Part shown: positions 39,301-48,130 of the stretch, piece after piece
Layout of the letters: every line of letters begins with the position of its first letter
Position numbering within the stretch: position 1 is the stretch's first letter
Source: an uncultured Pirellulaceae bacterium
Lineage (GTDB): Bacteria > Planctomycetota > Planctomycetia > Pirellulales > Pirellulaceae
Assembly (NCBI GenBank): GCA_937929805.1
Contig: CALFUT010000008.1
Coordinates: 62,001-126,000, forward strand
Direction: 5' to 3'
Length of the DNA: 64,000 bases
Made by a program: the position numbers and the translations under genes
The notes under the pieces: generated by a model
The model's database searches: none
The model's input: the letters and a program-made list of their open reading frames with translations, nothing else
Told to the model about the DNA's origin: nothing

Positions 39301-42300
39301 TCTTCCGCCAGTCAATGTCCATGACGGTCGCTTGCGCGGTTTGGCTGGCGATCATTTTTTCGAGTGCCGCATGAGCTTCGTCGATGGATAGCGGTGCAAT
39401 GCCTTGTAACGCAAGCCGCTTTTTGATTCGTTCATCGTCCGCCATCCCGGCAGCCCACGGTCCCCAGTTGATCGATAGCGACGGAAGCCCAGCGGACCGA
39501 CGTTGAAAACTGAGCCCATCCAAAAATGCGTTGCCCAATGCGTAGTTGCTCTGACCGGGAGAGCCAAGCACCGAAGCGGCGGAGGAGTAAAGCACAAACA
39601 GATCCAAATTCATCTTGGCAGTTAGCTCATGAAGCAACTGTGCCGCCAAAATTTTCGGTCGTAGCACTTTTTCGAATCGTTCGGGCGTCTGCGATTCGAT
39701 TAGGCCATCATCCAGCACACCCGCCGCGTGGATGACTCCGGTTAACGGCTTCAAGTCCGCGCTAAAGCGGGCCATCAGCAATTCCACATCGCTGCGGTTG
39801 CTCATGTCGGCCGCGTGCACGACGACGTGGCAACCTGTTTCCTGAATCGATTCGATGAATGCGTTGGCTGAATCATCCGGTTGACGACGCGAGACCAACA
39901 CGACCTCCGCCGCGCCCTTCGCCGCCAACCAGCCAGCCACCTGCCGGCCCAACATGCCCAGCCCGCCAGTGATCAGATAGCTGCCCTCCGGGTTCGCCTC
40001 GAAGGTCGTTTTTTGCAAACGCGTTTGCTGCATGCGGGGCGAGAACAATTGTCCATCGCGAATCGCAAACTGGTTTTCGGGCGTTTCGGTTTGAGCAACC
40101 TCCATCAGCAGATCGGTCGCGGATTCGAAACGATGCGATTCCAATTCCGCCGTGTCCAGATCCAGCAAGCGGCACCGCAGTTCGGGCTGTTCGGCACCAA
40201 TCACCCGGCCCAGCCCCCAAAATTGAGTCTGTTGGGGAAAAACCTCCGATGGCTTTTCCTCAGCGGATTGGATCGCGATTCCATTTTGCGTTGTCAGCAA
40301 CATTCCGCGCGGCAAGCGCCGGAGCTGGTTGGCGATCATCGCCTGAGTAAACGCAACGATGCTGCGAGCATCTTCGTCGAAAACGTCAGCGGCTGGAGTG
40401 TTCGCTTTGGGCGACAACAGCCAGATGACTCCATCAAAAGGCGGCTCGGAAGGTGCTCCCGCATCAGCCCCGGTGCTTTGTGAGGCATCGGGTTCGGTTG
40501 CTTCTGCGTTCGCCTCGGACCTTGCTTCCGTTTCACCAGCAGCTTCAAGAAATTTCTTCCATTCGCCTGACTCAAGCAACTGCGCCGATTGCTCGATGAC
40601 TCGATGGTTGGCATCAAGCAACTTCTGTTTTACGTTGGCCGCCAGTTGTTCATCGCCCAAGCCGTGAACGAGCAACCAGCGTTTCGGCTCAAGCTTCGCT
40701 GGCGTGAGACGCTGTGGCTTCCAGTCGAGGTGATAAACCAGCCGCTCGGCCCCAGCGCCGCTCATCTGCCGCAATGCGGCAAGGCTGACTCGCTGAACTT
40801 TCAGTTCGCCAATCTCAAGCAGCACTTGGCCGGTCTTCGACATCAACGTCAGATTGGCCGTTCGTTGGTTGCCTTCGTTGGTGGTCCACTTCGCGTGGCA
40901 GATGGCTTCGGTTTCAATCGGTCCAAACGACTTCAGGCTGCCAATGCCCACGGGCAAAAATAGATCGGTTTCTCCGGTTCGCAACAAACCGACGGCAAGG
41001 CTATGGAGTGCCGCGTCCAGCAAGGTTGGTGGAACGTTGTAGCCTCGCACATCGCCTGCGACTTGCAGGTTGGCGACGACGTCGGTTTCAGAAAATTGCA
41101 ACGACTGAATGCATCGAAAAGCGGGTCCATAATTGAGCCCCATGCCACTCATCGCTTCATAAAACTCGTCGACGGAAGCTTCTTGCAGTTCAAGCTGAGA
41201 AAACGAAGCCATTTCGATGTCAGCGGGTGCAGTCGCTCGCTCGGATGAGATATCGCACGAGAAATGTCGCGACCACGTTTGAGCATTGGTGGCTTTGGCG
41301 AAGACCTCCATTTTTTCTGATTCGGATTCCTCGCCAGCGGGAAGCTTGCGGATCACGGACTGAATCGCGGTTCGACCATTGGGGCGAACTGGTTGTTCGA
41401 AGGTTGCGTTGGCAATGGAGCGACCGGCCGCTGCTTCAATCGCCATCTCAATCAGCGCCGCGCCGGGAAGGACGACCGATCCCATGACCTCGTGGTCGGG
41501 CATCCATGCGGGGCTGTCAACATCGATATGGCTTTCCGTTCGAGTCTCTCCTGCCGCGCCGGCCAACGAGAGTTTCGTTCCCAGCAACGGATGAGCGGTA
41601 TGGAAATCGGCGTGAGCGGCGCGCGGTTTGTCGGGGCCCCAAAAACGGCGACGCTGGAACGGGTAGGTCGGCAAATCGACTTGAGTGAAGCGTTTTTCGC
41701 GATGTAACTGTCGAAAGTTGGGCGTGACCCCTGCCACGTACATCTGCGCGACGGCTTGGAGGGTTGCGGCGTCTTCGTTAACGTCCTTTTGCAGGCAACA
41801 AATTAGCGATTCAGACGAATGAGTCCATTTCGAGGCGGCCATTCGAGTCAGCACCGACTGCGGACCCAGTTCCAGCAGCAAATCGCAATTCATCTCGCCC
41901 AGCGTTTCAATCGCCGGCGCGTACGCCACGGCCTGACGAATATGATTGGCCCAATATTGACCATCCAATCGAGTGTCGGCCGGTAGTACCTTGCCGGAGA
42001 CATTGCAAACCAGCGGCATGGCGGCCTGCTGAAAATCCACGTTGCTGGCGATGGACGCGAATGGCTCCAACACATCGTCCATCAAGTGGGAATGGAAGGC
42101 GTGTGAGGTCGTGAGCATTTTGGTGCGGACGTTCCGATCGCTGAAGCCGGCTTCGACTTTGCGAATCGAATCCTGATCGCCGCTCACCACAACGTGGGTT
42201 CCGTTGAGCGCCGCCATCGAGACACCCGGCACACTTTCGATCGCTGGTGCAACCGCCGCTTCCGGCGCGAAGACGGCTAGCATCAAACCGCCCGGTGGAA

Positions 42301-44410
42301 GTTCGCCAATCAATCGGCCTCGTTCGGCGATCAGCCGCAGGCCATCGTCCCACGACATGATTCCCGCGACGCAAGCCGCCGCGTATTGCCCGACGCTGTG
42401 GCCCAGCACCATGTCGGGCTGAATGTTCCAGCTTTGCAGCAGGGTTGCCAGACCCATCTGCAAAGCGAAAATCGCCGGCTGGGTCCATTGGGTCTGATTG
42501 ATCGCGGGTGATTCGGACGAGTCATCAAACATCACTTCCATCAGCGATCGCCCGCGAAGCTTTTGCAGCTGCTCGTCGCAATGATCGATGGCCTCGCGGA
42601 AGACGGGTTGGCTTTCGTATAAACATTTGCCCATCGAGACAAACTGCGAGCCCTGCCCGGTGAACTGCCATGCGACTCGAGGTGCTCGACGGCGACTGCC
42701 AACGTAAACGCCCTCGCTTTTGCTGCCTCGAACGAGTGCCCTCAATTTGCTAACGGCATCTTGGCGGTTGGTAGCCACGATGGCGGCCCGGTGTTCGAAA
42801 TGGCTGCGGGCAACATTGGTTTGAAACGCAAAGCCGTGCGGATCAATGTCGGTGTTGGCAAGTGCGGTGGCGTATTGGCTGGCCAGATCCATCACGGCCG
42901 GTTCGTTCTTGCCCGAAAGAGTAATGATGAAGCAGTCGGTCGCGTCCTTCTGGTCGGTCGCAACCTTTCCGGACGCGGCAGAGGGTGACGTGTCGTTAAC
43001 ATTCTGAATATCGCTTTGGCCGTGAATCTCCGGTGCCTCCACGATCACGTGCGCGTTTGTGCCGCTCATGCCGAAAGCGCTCACCCCGGCGATGCGACGT
43101 GTTGGATCGGGCCAAGCCGTTTCTTCGGTCAACACTTTGACGGGTGTGGTGTCCCACGCGATGTGCGGGTTGGGCGTGTCGAAATTCATCTGACCCGGGA
43201 TCGAACCGTTTTGCAGTGACAGCAGAACCTTGATCAAGCCCGCCATTCCCGCGGCGGCTTCAAGGTGCCCGATGTTTGTCTTCACCGAACCGATCAGCAG
43301 CGGATTGCTGGCGTCACGATCATTGCAATAGGCGGCCGAGGCAGCATTGACTTCGATCGGATCGCCCAAGGAAGTTCCAGTGCCGTGAGCCTCCAAGTAA
43401 TCAATGTCATCGGGTTCCAAACCGGCTTGCGCGATGGCTTTGCGAATCACGTCTTCCTGCGCCCGCGGGTTAGGAACCGTCAGTCCGCTGCCGGCTCCGT
43501 TATGGCCGATTGCCGAGCCTCGGATGACGCCCAGAATTTGATCGCCGTCACGCTGGGCATCCGCCAGTCGTCGCAACGTGACCACGCCGCACCCTTCGCC
43601 TCGCAAGTAGCCGTCGGCCGCCGCGTCGAAGGCTCGCGAGTGACCGCTGGGCGAAAGCGCTTTCAGTTTGCAGGTCAAAATGTTCGTCGTGGGCGAGCAG
43701 ATTGCGTTGACGCCACCCACAAGGGCTCGATCGCAATCGCGCCGACCAAGACTCTGGATCGCCAGATGCAACGCGACCAAAGAAGAGGAGCAAGCCGTAT
43801 CAACTGCCAAGCTGGGACCGCGCAATCCCAAGTACCACGCCAGCCGACCGCACAGGAAACTGCCTGCCGCGCCGGTAGCGATGTAGGGATTGAGGTTGAG
43901 AAACGAGTCGCTCGCTTCGTTCTGATAATCGTTGTGCATCCAGCCGACGAAGACACCAGTGTGGTCGCCGATTTCGTCCGGGATCCAGCCCGCTCTTTCG
44001 ATCGCTTCCCAGCCGACTTCCATCAGCAACCGTTGTTGCGGATCGACCCATGTTGCTTCTCGTGGCGAGATACCAAAAAATTCCGGATCCATCGAAGCCA
44101 GATTGTCTAGGAACACGCCGCGACGCGCGTACATTTTTCCAGGGATTTCGGGGTCTTCGTCGTAGAACGCGTCCAAGTCCCAGCGGTCTGCCGGGATGTC
44201 GCCGACTAAATCCTCTTGATCGATCAGCGATTGCCAGAACTTCTCCGGCGTGTCGGCCGAGTTTGGAAAGCGGCAGGCCATCGAGACAATCGCGATAGGA
44301 TCGTTGGTGGCATTTTCATTCGCTAAAGCAAGCTGTTGTTTTAACTCGCGAATCTTCAGCAGCGCTTGCTTGTTGGGCGAAAACGAGGGGGTCGGATCAT
44401 TCATGGTCAA
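36344..44410 (-). CDS. type I polyketide synthase KS-AT-DH-KR-ACP-KS*-AT* (terminal KS/AT lack nucleophiles)
   Basis: 2688 aa; KS1 'VDTACSSSLV', AT1 'GHSVGQY' + 'HAFH' (malonyl type), DH 'HEVMGSVVLP', KR 'GGLGMLG' + 'LDD' + 'SNYALGN', ACP 'MGLDSLMAVE', KS2 'IDTASSSSLV', AT2 'GIGVGQY'. Confidence 0.93.
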   Translation of the reverse strand: MTMNDPTPSFSPNKQALLKIRELKQQLALANENATNDPIAIVSMACRFPNSADTPEKFWQSLIDQEDLVGDIPADRWDLDAFYDEDPEIPGKMYARRGVFLDNLASMDPEFFGISPREATWVDPQQRLLMEVGWEAIERAGWIPDEIGDHTGVFVGWMHNDYQNEASDSFLNLNPYIATGAAGSFLCGRLAWYLGLRGPSLAVDTACSSSLVALHLAIQSLGRRDCDRALVGGVNAICSPTTNILTCKLKALSPSGHSRAFDAAADGYLRGEGCGVVTLRRLADAQRDGDQILGVIRGSAIGHNGAGSGLTVPNPRAQEDVIRKAIAQAGLEPDDIDYLEAHGTGTSLGDPIEVNAASAAYCNDRDASNPLLIGSVKTNIGHLEAAAGMAGLIKVLLSLQNGSIPGQMNFDTPNPHIAWDTTPVKVLTEETAWPDPTRRIAGVSAFGMSGTNAHVIVEAPEIHGQSDIQNVNDTSPSAASGKVATDQKDATDCFIITLSGKNEPAVMDLASQYATALANTDIDPHGFAFQTNVARSHFEHRAAIVATNRQDAVSKLRALVRGSKSEGVYVGSRRRAPRVAWQFTGQGSQFVSMGKCLYESQPVFREAIDHCDEQLQKLRGRSLMEVMFDDSSESPAINQTQWTQPAIFALQMGLATLLQSWNIQPDMVLGHSVGQYAAACVAGIMSWDDGLRLIAERGRLIGELPPGGLMLAVFAPEAAVAPAIESVPGVSMAALNGTHVVVSGDQDSIRKVEAGFSDRNVRTKMLTTSHAFHSHLMDDVLEPFASIASNVDFQQAAMPLVCNVSGKVLPADTRLDGQYWANHIRQAVAYAPAIETLGEMNCDLLLELGPQSVLTRMAASKWTHSSESLICCLQKDVNEDAATLQAVAQMYVAGVTPNFRQLHREKRFTQVDLPTYPFQRRRFWGPDKPRAAHADFHTAHPLLGTKLSLAGAAGETRTESHIDVDSPAWMPDHEVMGSVVLPGAALIEMAIEAAAGRSIANATFEQPVRPNGRTAIQSVIRKLPAGEESESEKMEVFAKATNAQTWSRHFSCDISSERATAPADIEMASFSQLELQEASVDEFYEAMSGMGLNYGPAFRCIQSLQFSETDVVANLQVAGDVRGYNVPPTLLDAALHSLAVGLLRTGETDLFLPVGIGSLKSFGPIETEAICHAKWTTNEGNQRTANLTLMSKTGQVLLEIGELKVQRVSLAALRQMSGAGAERLVYHLDWKPQRLTPAKLEPKRWLLVHGLGDEQLAANVKQKLLDANHRVIEQSAQLLESGEWKKFLEAAGETEARSEANAEATEPDASQSTGADAGAPSEPPFDGVIWLLSPKANTPAADVFDEDARSIVAFTQAMIANQLRRLPRGMLLTTQNGIAIQSAEEKPSEVFPQQTQFWGLGRVIGAEQPELRCRLLDLDTAELESHRFESATDLLMEVAQTETPENQFAIRDGQLFSPRMQQTRLQKTTFEANPEGSYLITGGLGMLGRQVAGWLAAKGAAEVVLVSRRQPDDSANAFIESIQETGCHVVVHAADMSNRSDVELLMARFSADLKPLTGVIHAAGVLDDGLIESQTPERFEKVLRPKILAAQLLHELTAKMNLDLFVLYSSAASVLGSPGQSNYALGNAFLDGLSFQRRSAGLPSLSINWGPWAAGMADDERIKKRLALQGIAPLSIDEAHAALEKMIASQTAQATVMDIDWRKMRTGPGGEVPAMLQDLVGKQKKSSGAASALVSKLRTMRGNAQRELLMKTIQGSLQGILSTPEAPETDRPLIEMGLDSLMAVEFGTELQQMLGDQFNVGPTMLFDHPTIDAICDHVLELITTGDDSDNKPSANVASSATGAESTMVNPAREDIAIIGMSCRFPGARDVHEFWQNLLDGVDSVCDIPADRWDVDRFFSADRQPGKMYTKQGGFLDDIADFDASFFNISDQEACWIDPQHRMLLENSYRALEDAGIPTSPLADPSVGVFMGIMGSDYAFLPTLEDDHVIKGFQGAGLSHSAGVGRISYLFGFEGPSVSIDTASSSSLVAVFQAMRSLQDGTCNLALAGGANAILVPVNSLLMSKAGLLSEDGRCKSFSAEAKGFGRGEGCGVLVLKRLSDAKRDGDRIMAVLRGGAVVHNGFSGGITSPSGKAQSRVISDAIKDAGIGPSEVQYLEAHGTGTEYGDPMELGAAAKVYGKGRNRKDPLLVGSVKANISHLEAAGGSSGLIKTVLALHHGVIPQQIHFDDPSPHIPWKRMPMKMVTENTPWPDGDQRTAAITALGLVGTNAHLILSSVASERDEVAADEPSAASADAPPQLLVLSARCENALAQLRSRYASWLEQNDDADLTRFCATLAAGRRHHEYRMAKPVGSCEEAIDWLKTAHTNNGSSIRPVKSKPRLDFVFADDQENSMARVLELMAISPVVADFVKTCDARLTEHTGASKPILLSNADDDQAAESQQIDPQVLAFVLQASTFKLYDSWGVQPDAAWGIGVGQYSAACAAGCLCWFDGLILVHERSQLLSRDRSDENLSEEELSEFEQLADQFNFYPPHLPLFCSLDAETVAVHRSLGGSYWRRHLVETACSKTFGDAVSKSEHEICLAIGATSEMALNQIEAALPKQTRCLVKSLEPGDESTSGQLIASLGKLYRLGCNPEFASVFDRNELAPSIPLTPLSLPTYPFQKQRYWITEISKFMSADPTMEVQNQS

Positions 44411-46419
44411 TTAAGCTCCTTCATTAACTCGGCCAGAGCTTCTTCTTCGGACATGCCCTCGATGTTGGCACGAATGTCGGCATTCGCGGTAACTTCGATC
44501 GAAAGTGGTTCAGTAACTTGCGGCTTACCAGCGTGTGGTGCGGAAGCGGAACTGGCGGGCGTCGCAGGTTTAGCGATCGCGGTTGCCGTTTGATTGGCGA
44601 TTGAAATTACGTACTCTGCCAAATCGCCAACGCGTGGATAATCGAACAACAAAGTTGGCGGCAGGGAGCGGCTAGAACCGAGCTCCAGCTGAAGCTGAGT
44701 CCCCAGCGAGACCATCGCCAGCGAGTCCATGCCAAGTTCGACAAACGAGTCTTCCGGGTTGGGGTCAACGTCGGTGTCGCAAAGTTCGATCACTTCTTGC
44801 CGAATGAAATCGGTCGTGATTCGCAGCTTTTCCGAGGCATGTGCCGCGTCCAAAAGTTTTAGCAGCGTCGCTGGTTTCAGATTGGTAGCAAAGGTGTCGC
44901 GGATCGCGCCGTTGACTGTGGATAATCGCTCGGCCGCCAGTTTGCGAAGATCGGTCTTGAGCACTTTTCCTGACGGATTGCGAGGAAGTTCCTCGATCGA
45001 GAACAATCGACGAGGGATTTTGTAACTGCCGAGTTTTGCCTTCGCATGGTTGTCGATATGAGTGAGCGCGGCGGCTTCGTCTGCGGCGTCGGCCAGCACC
45101 ACGAATCCGATGACTTGCTCGCCAAAGACCGCATCTTCAGCCCCCACGACCGCTGCTTGTGAAACTTGCGAGTGATCCAGCAGCACGCGTTCGACTTCGG
45201 CAGGAAAGACTTTCAAACCGCCCACGGTGATCATGTCTTTCACTCGATCGACAATGAACAGGTAGCCGTTTTCGTCCATGCGACCAATGTCGCCCGAATG
45301 GAACCAACCATCGCGGATCGCGGCGGCCGTATCTTCGGGCCGGTTCCAGTAACCCAACATCACGTTGGGACCACGGATCGCGATCTCGCCCAGTTCGCCC
45401 GGCGCGCAGACGGCTCCGGTTTCGGTGTCGACGATCCGGATTTCAACCGAATCGATCGCCATCCCAATCGAGCTCGCCAAGAATTTGTCGCGATGATTGT
45501 AGGTTGCGAAAGGAGAGGTTTCGGTCAGTCCGTAACCTTCGTGAATGGGCAAGCCGAACTTGTCCTGCCACGCTTGGCCAGTTTGCGTTGGCAATGTGGC
45601 GGCGGCCGAGAAGCAATAGTTGACGCTGGCCAGATCCTCGCGGGTGCAACTGTCCAGCATCAAGCCGAACATCATCGGAACGCAATACAATTGAGTCACT
45701 CGATGCCGCGAGATCAAGTCGATACATTCGCTCAAATCAAAACGCTGCTGTAGCACAATCGTGCCGCCAACGTTGAGCACACTATTGAGTAGTGCGTTCT
45801 GGCCAAAGCAATGGAACAGCGGCACCGCCAGCAAGATTCGGTCCTCCGGACGCATGTTGCACAAATGGTTGAAGGCGTGCACGTTAGAGCGAACGTTTGC
45901 GTGCGAGAGTGTGGCACCTTTTGGGAAACCGGTCGTGCCAGACGTGTACAGAATCAATGCCGGTTCATCAGGCTGAGCGTCATGCCAGTCGTTGGAGCCG
46001 TGGGGAGTCAGTGGGCCATCAACGGGGTCGCCCAGTTCGTCCACCGCGATTCGCACTTTGGTGACGGGAGGCAGTTCACTCGCCACGGCTTCCATCGCTG
46101 AAGCACTTGCAATGAATGCACTGGCTGAACAATCCCTTGCAACGAAATCGACTTCGCTGGCCGCCAGTCGCGTGCTGACCGAAGCCACGATCGCTCCGAT
46201 TCTCAACGCGGCGTAATACCAGACGGGAAAACTGGGAGCATTGGGCAGCATCAATGCGACACGATCGCCCGGTTGGATGCCTTGGTCGGACAGGACTTTC
46301 GCGGCGGCCTGAGACTTTTCGTTTAACCAGCGGTAAGTCAGTTGGTGCTCAGCGAATACGATCGCGACTGAGTCTGGGAACAACTTCGCAGACGCCGTTA
46401 GGCTTTCGCAAACGTTCAT
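44407..46419 (-). CDS. acyl-/aryl-AMP ligase with C-terminal acyl carrier protein domain
   Basis: 670 aa; 'LILYTSGTTGFPKGATLSHANV', 'GYGLTETSPFATYN', 'GWFHSGDIGRMDENGYLFIVDRVKDMI', 'GKVLKTDLRK'; ACP 'DSFVELGMDSLAMVSLGTQL'. Confidence 0.9.
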   Translation of the reverse strand: MNVCESLTASAKLFPDSVAIVFAEHQLTYRWLNEKSQAAAKVLSDQGIQPGDRVALMLPNAPSFPVWYYAALRIGAIVASVSTRLAASEVDFVARDCSASAFIASASAMEAVASELPPVTKVRIAVDELGDPVDGPLTPHGSNDWHDAQPDEPALILYTSGTTGFPKGATLSHANVRSNVHAFNHLCNMRPEDRILLAVPLFHCFGQNALLNSVLNVGGTIVLQQRFDLSECIDLISRHRVTQLYCVPMMFGLMLDSCTREDLASVNYCFSAAATLPTQTGQAWQDKFGLPIHEGYGLTETSPFATYNHRDKFLASSIGMAIDSVEIRIVDTETGAVCAPGELGEIAIRGPNVMLGYWNRPEDTAAAIRDGWFHSGDIGRMDENGYLFIVDRVKDMITVGGLKVFPAEVERVLLDHSQVSQAAVVGAEDAVFGEQVIGFVVLADAADEAAALTHIDNHAKAKLGSYKIPRRLFSIEELPRNPSGKVLKTDLRKLAAERLSTVNGAIRDTFATNLKPATLLKLLDAAHASEKLRITTDFIRQEVIELCDTDVDPNPEDSFVELGMDSLAMVSLGTQLQLELGSSRSLPPTLLFDYPRVGDLAEYVISIANQTATAIAKPATPASSASAPHAGKPQVTEPLSIEVTANADIRANIEGMSEEEALAELMKELN

Positions 46420-48077
46420 GATTGACTCCCGCAGAAAGTCTCAAACGATTCCGTGATGCCTGAAACGGCCAAGACGAGTTTTCCATCGTTGGCGATGTCG
46501 TTGCTCAGGCGTTCAATGTCTTGTTCGAGCCATCGGTCCGAATCGTCGAACAACCACGGGCGATCGGCGGTTGCTTCTACGCCCAAGACATCCAGCACCG
46601 CATTGTAAAAATCGGTCGCTTGTGCCCCCAGCAATTCCCGCCCATCAAAATGTCCGCACGCGGATTTGGCTCGCAGGTCAACGGCCTGTATCGCGAATAG
46701 TGACGCGATCGCCAAGTACTGCTGGAATGTCGTGACCGATTTCCAAGCAAGATTGGCAGCGCCCCAACTGAGCCCATTGATGTTCTGGTTGAACTGTTCG
46801 GCATGCGTCGGAAAATGTTCAACGATTGGGTTCGCCATCCAAGTCAACATCGGCATGATCGAGTTACCGCAAATCTGCAAACCCTTCAGGCCCATGTTAA
46901 ACGATCTGTCGCGGTTACCGACCAACGATGGGCTGAGGCCTCGATTGAACTCCGGCGCGACGATGCTGGCGATTTGCACGTCCAGATGTTTGGCCATCAA
47001 TCCGACGTAACGACGCAAATCGTCCATCGCGATTCCCACGTATTGTCCCAAGAAGTTTCCGCTCTGATGGAACTCGCGATTTTCGGCATCGATCAACGGA
47101 TTGTCCGATACGCTATTCATTTCGATTTCGACCGTGCGTTCAGTCCGTGCCAAGCCTTCCACGATCGAACCGGAGTACTGTGGGAAGCATCGCAACGAGT
47201 AGCGATCTTGGACGTCGTCGCTGGAGGTGGTTCGATTGTCACAGCACAGCAGATCGCCGATCGTTTTGGCGCTCCAGCCTTGCCCCGGATGCGGCTTGGC
47301 CTGATGAACAAACGGTGCGAATGGAGCCGGATTGACTTTCAACGCCGTCATCAAAAGTGATTCGACCGCAAAGTACAACGAGAGAGCGTGACGAGACGCC
47401 ATCGAAGCATTCGCCGCGATCGCGCAAGAAAAAGAGGTACCGTTGACCAACGCCAGCCCTTCCTTGGCTCGCAGCGGAAGTGGCTCAAGCCCAAGACGCT
47501 CCAACGCCTGTTCGGAACTCAGCACATCACCATCCAATCGCACGTGGGCACGATTGGACGTGCCGGTGATTGCTCTCGCGATGGTCGAAAGCGGTACCAA
47601 ATCGCCGCTGGCTCCGATCGAACCCAGTTCTCGGACGACGGGCACGGCTTGGTGCTGAAAGAACGTCAGCAAACGCTCAACAATTTCGGGTCGCACACCC
47701 GACTTTCCCTGCAACAATACGTTTGCTCGCAACAGCATCGCACCAAGCGTGTGTTCGGACTCGATTTCGGGGCCAGCCGAAGCGGCAAGGAAGGTCAGCA
47801 AGTTGGCTTGCAGCGCGGCAACCGACTGGCAATCGATTCGCTGGTTGGACATGCCTCCGAAGCCCGTAGTGATCCCGTAGATTACCTTGTCGTCAATCAG
47901 GGCGTCATTTACCACATCGACAGAGGCGGCCATCTTTTTGACCAAAGCTTCGTCCGGCACGCTGGATATTTGAGCGACTCCGCTGACGATCTCGCTAAAC
48001 TTGCGTAGAGAAAGTGGTTGCCCATCGAGTTGAACGGAGGGAGAAAGTTCAGTTGCTGTCGTCTCTCGTTTGAACAT
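46416..48077 (-). CDS. aromatic amino acid ammonia-lyase, predicted phenylalanine ammonia-lyase (aminomutase not excluded)
   Basis: 553 aa; MIO motif 'ELGSIGASGDLVPLS'; 'YGITTGFGGMSN'; selectivity region 'NLLTFLAASAG' (Phe-Leu); 'FPTHAEQFNQNINGLSWGAANLA'. Confidence 0.9.
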   Translation of the reverse strand: MFKRETTATELSPSVQLDGQPLSLRKFSEIVSGVAQISSVPDEALVKKMAASVDVVNDALIDDKVIYGITTGFGGMSNQRIDCQSVAALQANLLTFLAASAGPEIESEHTLGAMLLRANVLLQGKSGVRPEIVERLLTFFQHQAVPVVRELGSIGASGDLVPLSTIARAITGTSNRAHVRLDGDVLSSEQALERLGLEPLPLRAKEGLALVNGTSFSCAIAANASMASRHALSLYFAVESLLMTALKVNPAPFAPFVHQAKPHPGQGWSAKTIGDLLCCDNRTTSSDDVQDRYSLRCFPQYSGSIVEGLARTERTVEIEMNSVSDNPLIDAENREFHQSGNFLGQYVGIAMDDLRRYVGLMAKHLDVQIASIVAPEFNRGLSPSLVGNRDRSFNMGLKGLQICGNSIMPMLTWMANPIVEHFPTHAEQFNQNINGLSWGAANLAWKSVTTFQQYLAIASLFAIQAVDLRAKSACGHFDGRELLGAQATDFYNAVLDVLGVEATADRPWLFDDSDRWLEQDIERLSNDIANDGKLVLAVSGITESFETFCGSQS

Positions 48078-48130
48078 CCAGTTTCGTCGTCAGTTAAAAG
48101 TTTCGTCAACCATGTTGTTTCGTATCTCGT

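Noticed and set aside
43265-44110. 281 aa plus-strand ORF opposite the PKS KS1 domain
   Set aside because: Antisense shadow ORF in GC-rich coding DNA; no recognisable motif and fully covered by a motif-rich PKS domain.
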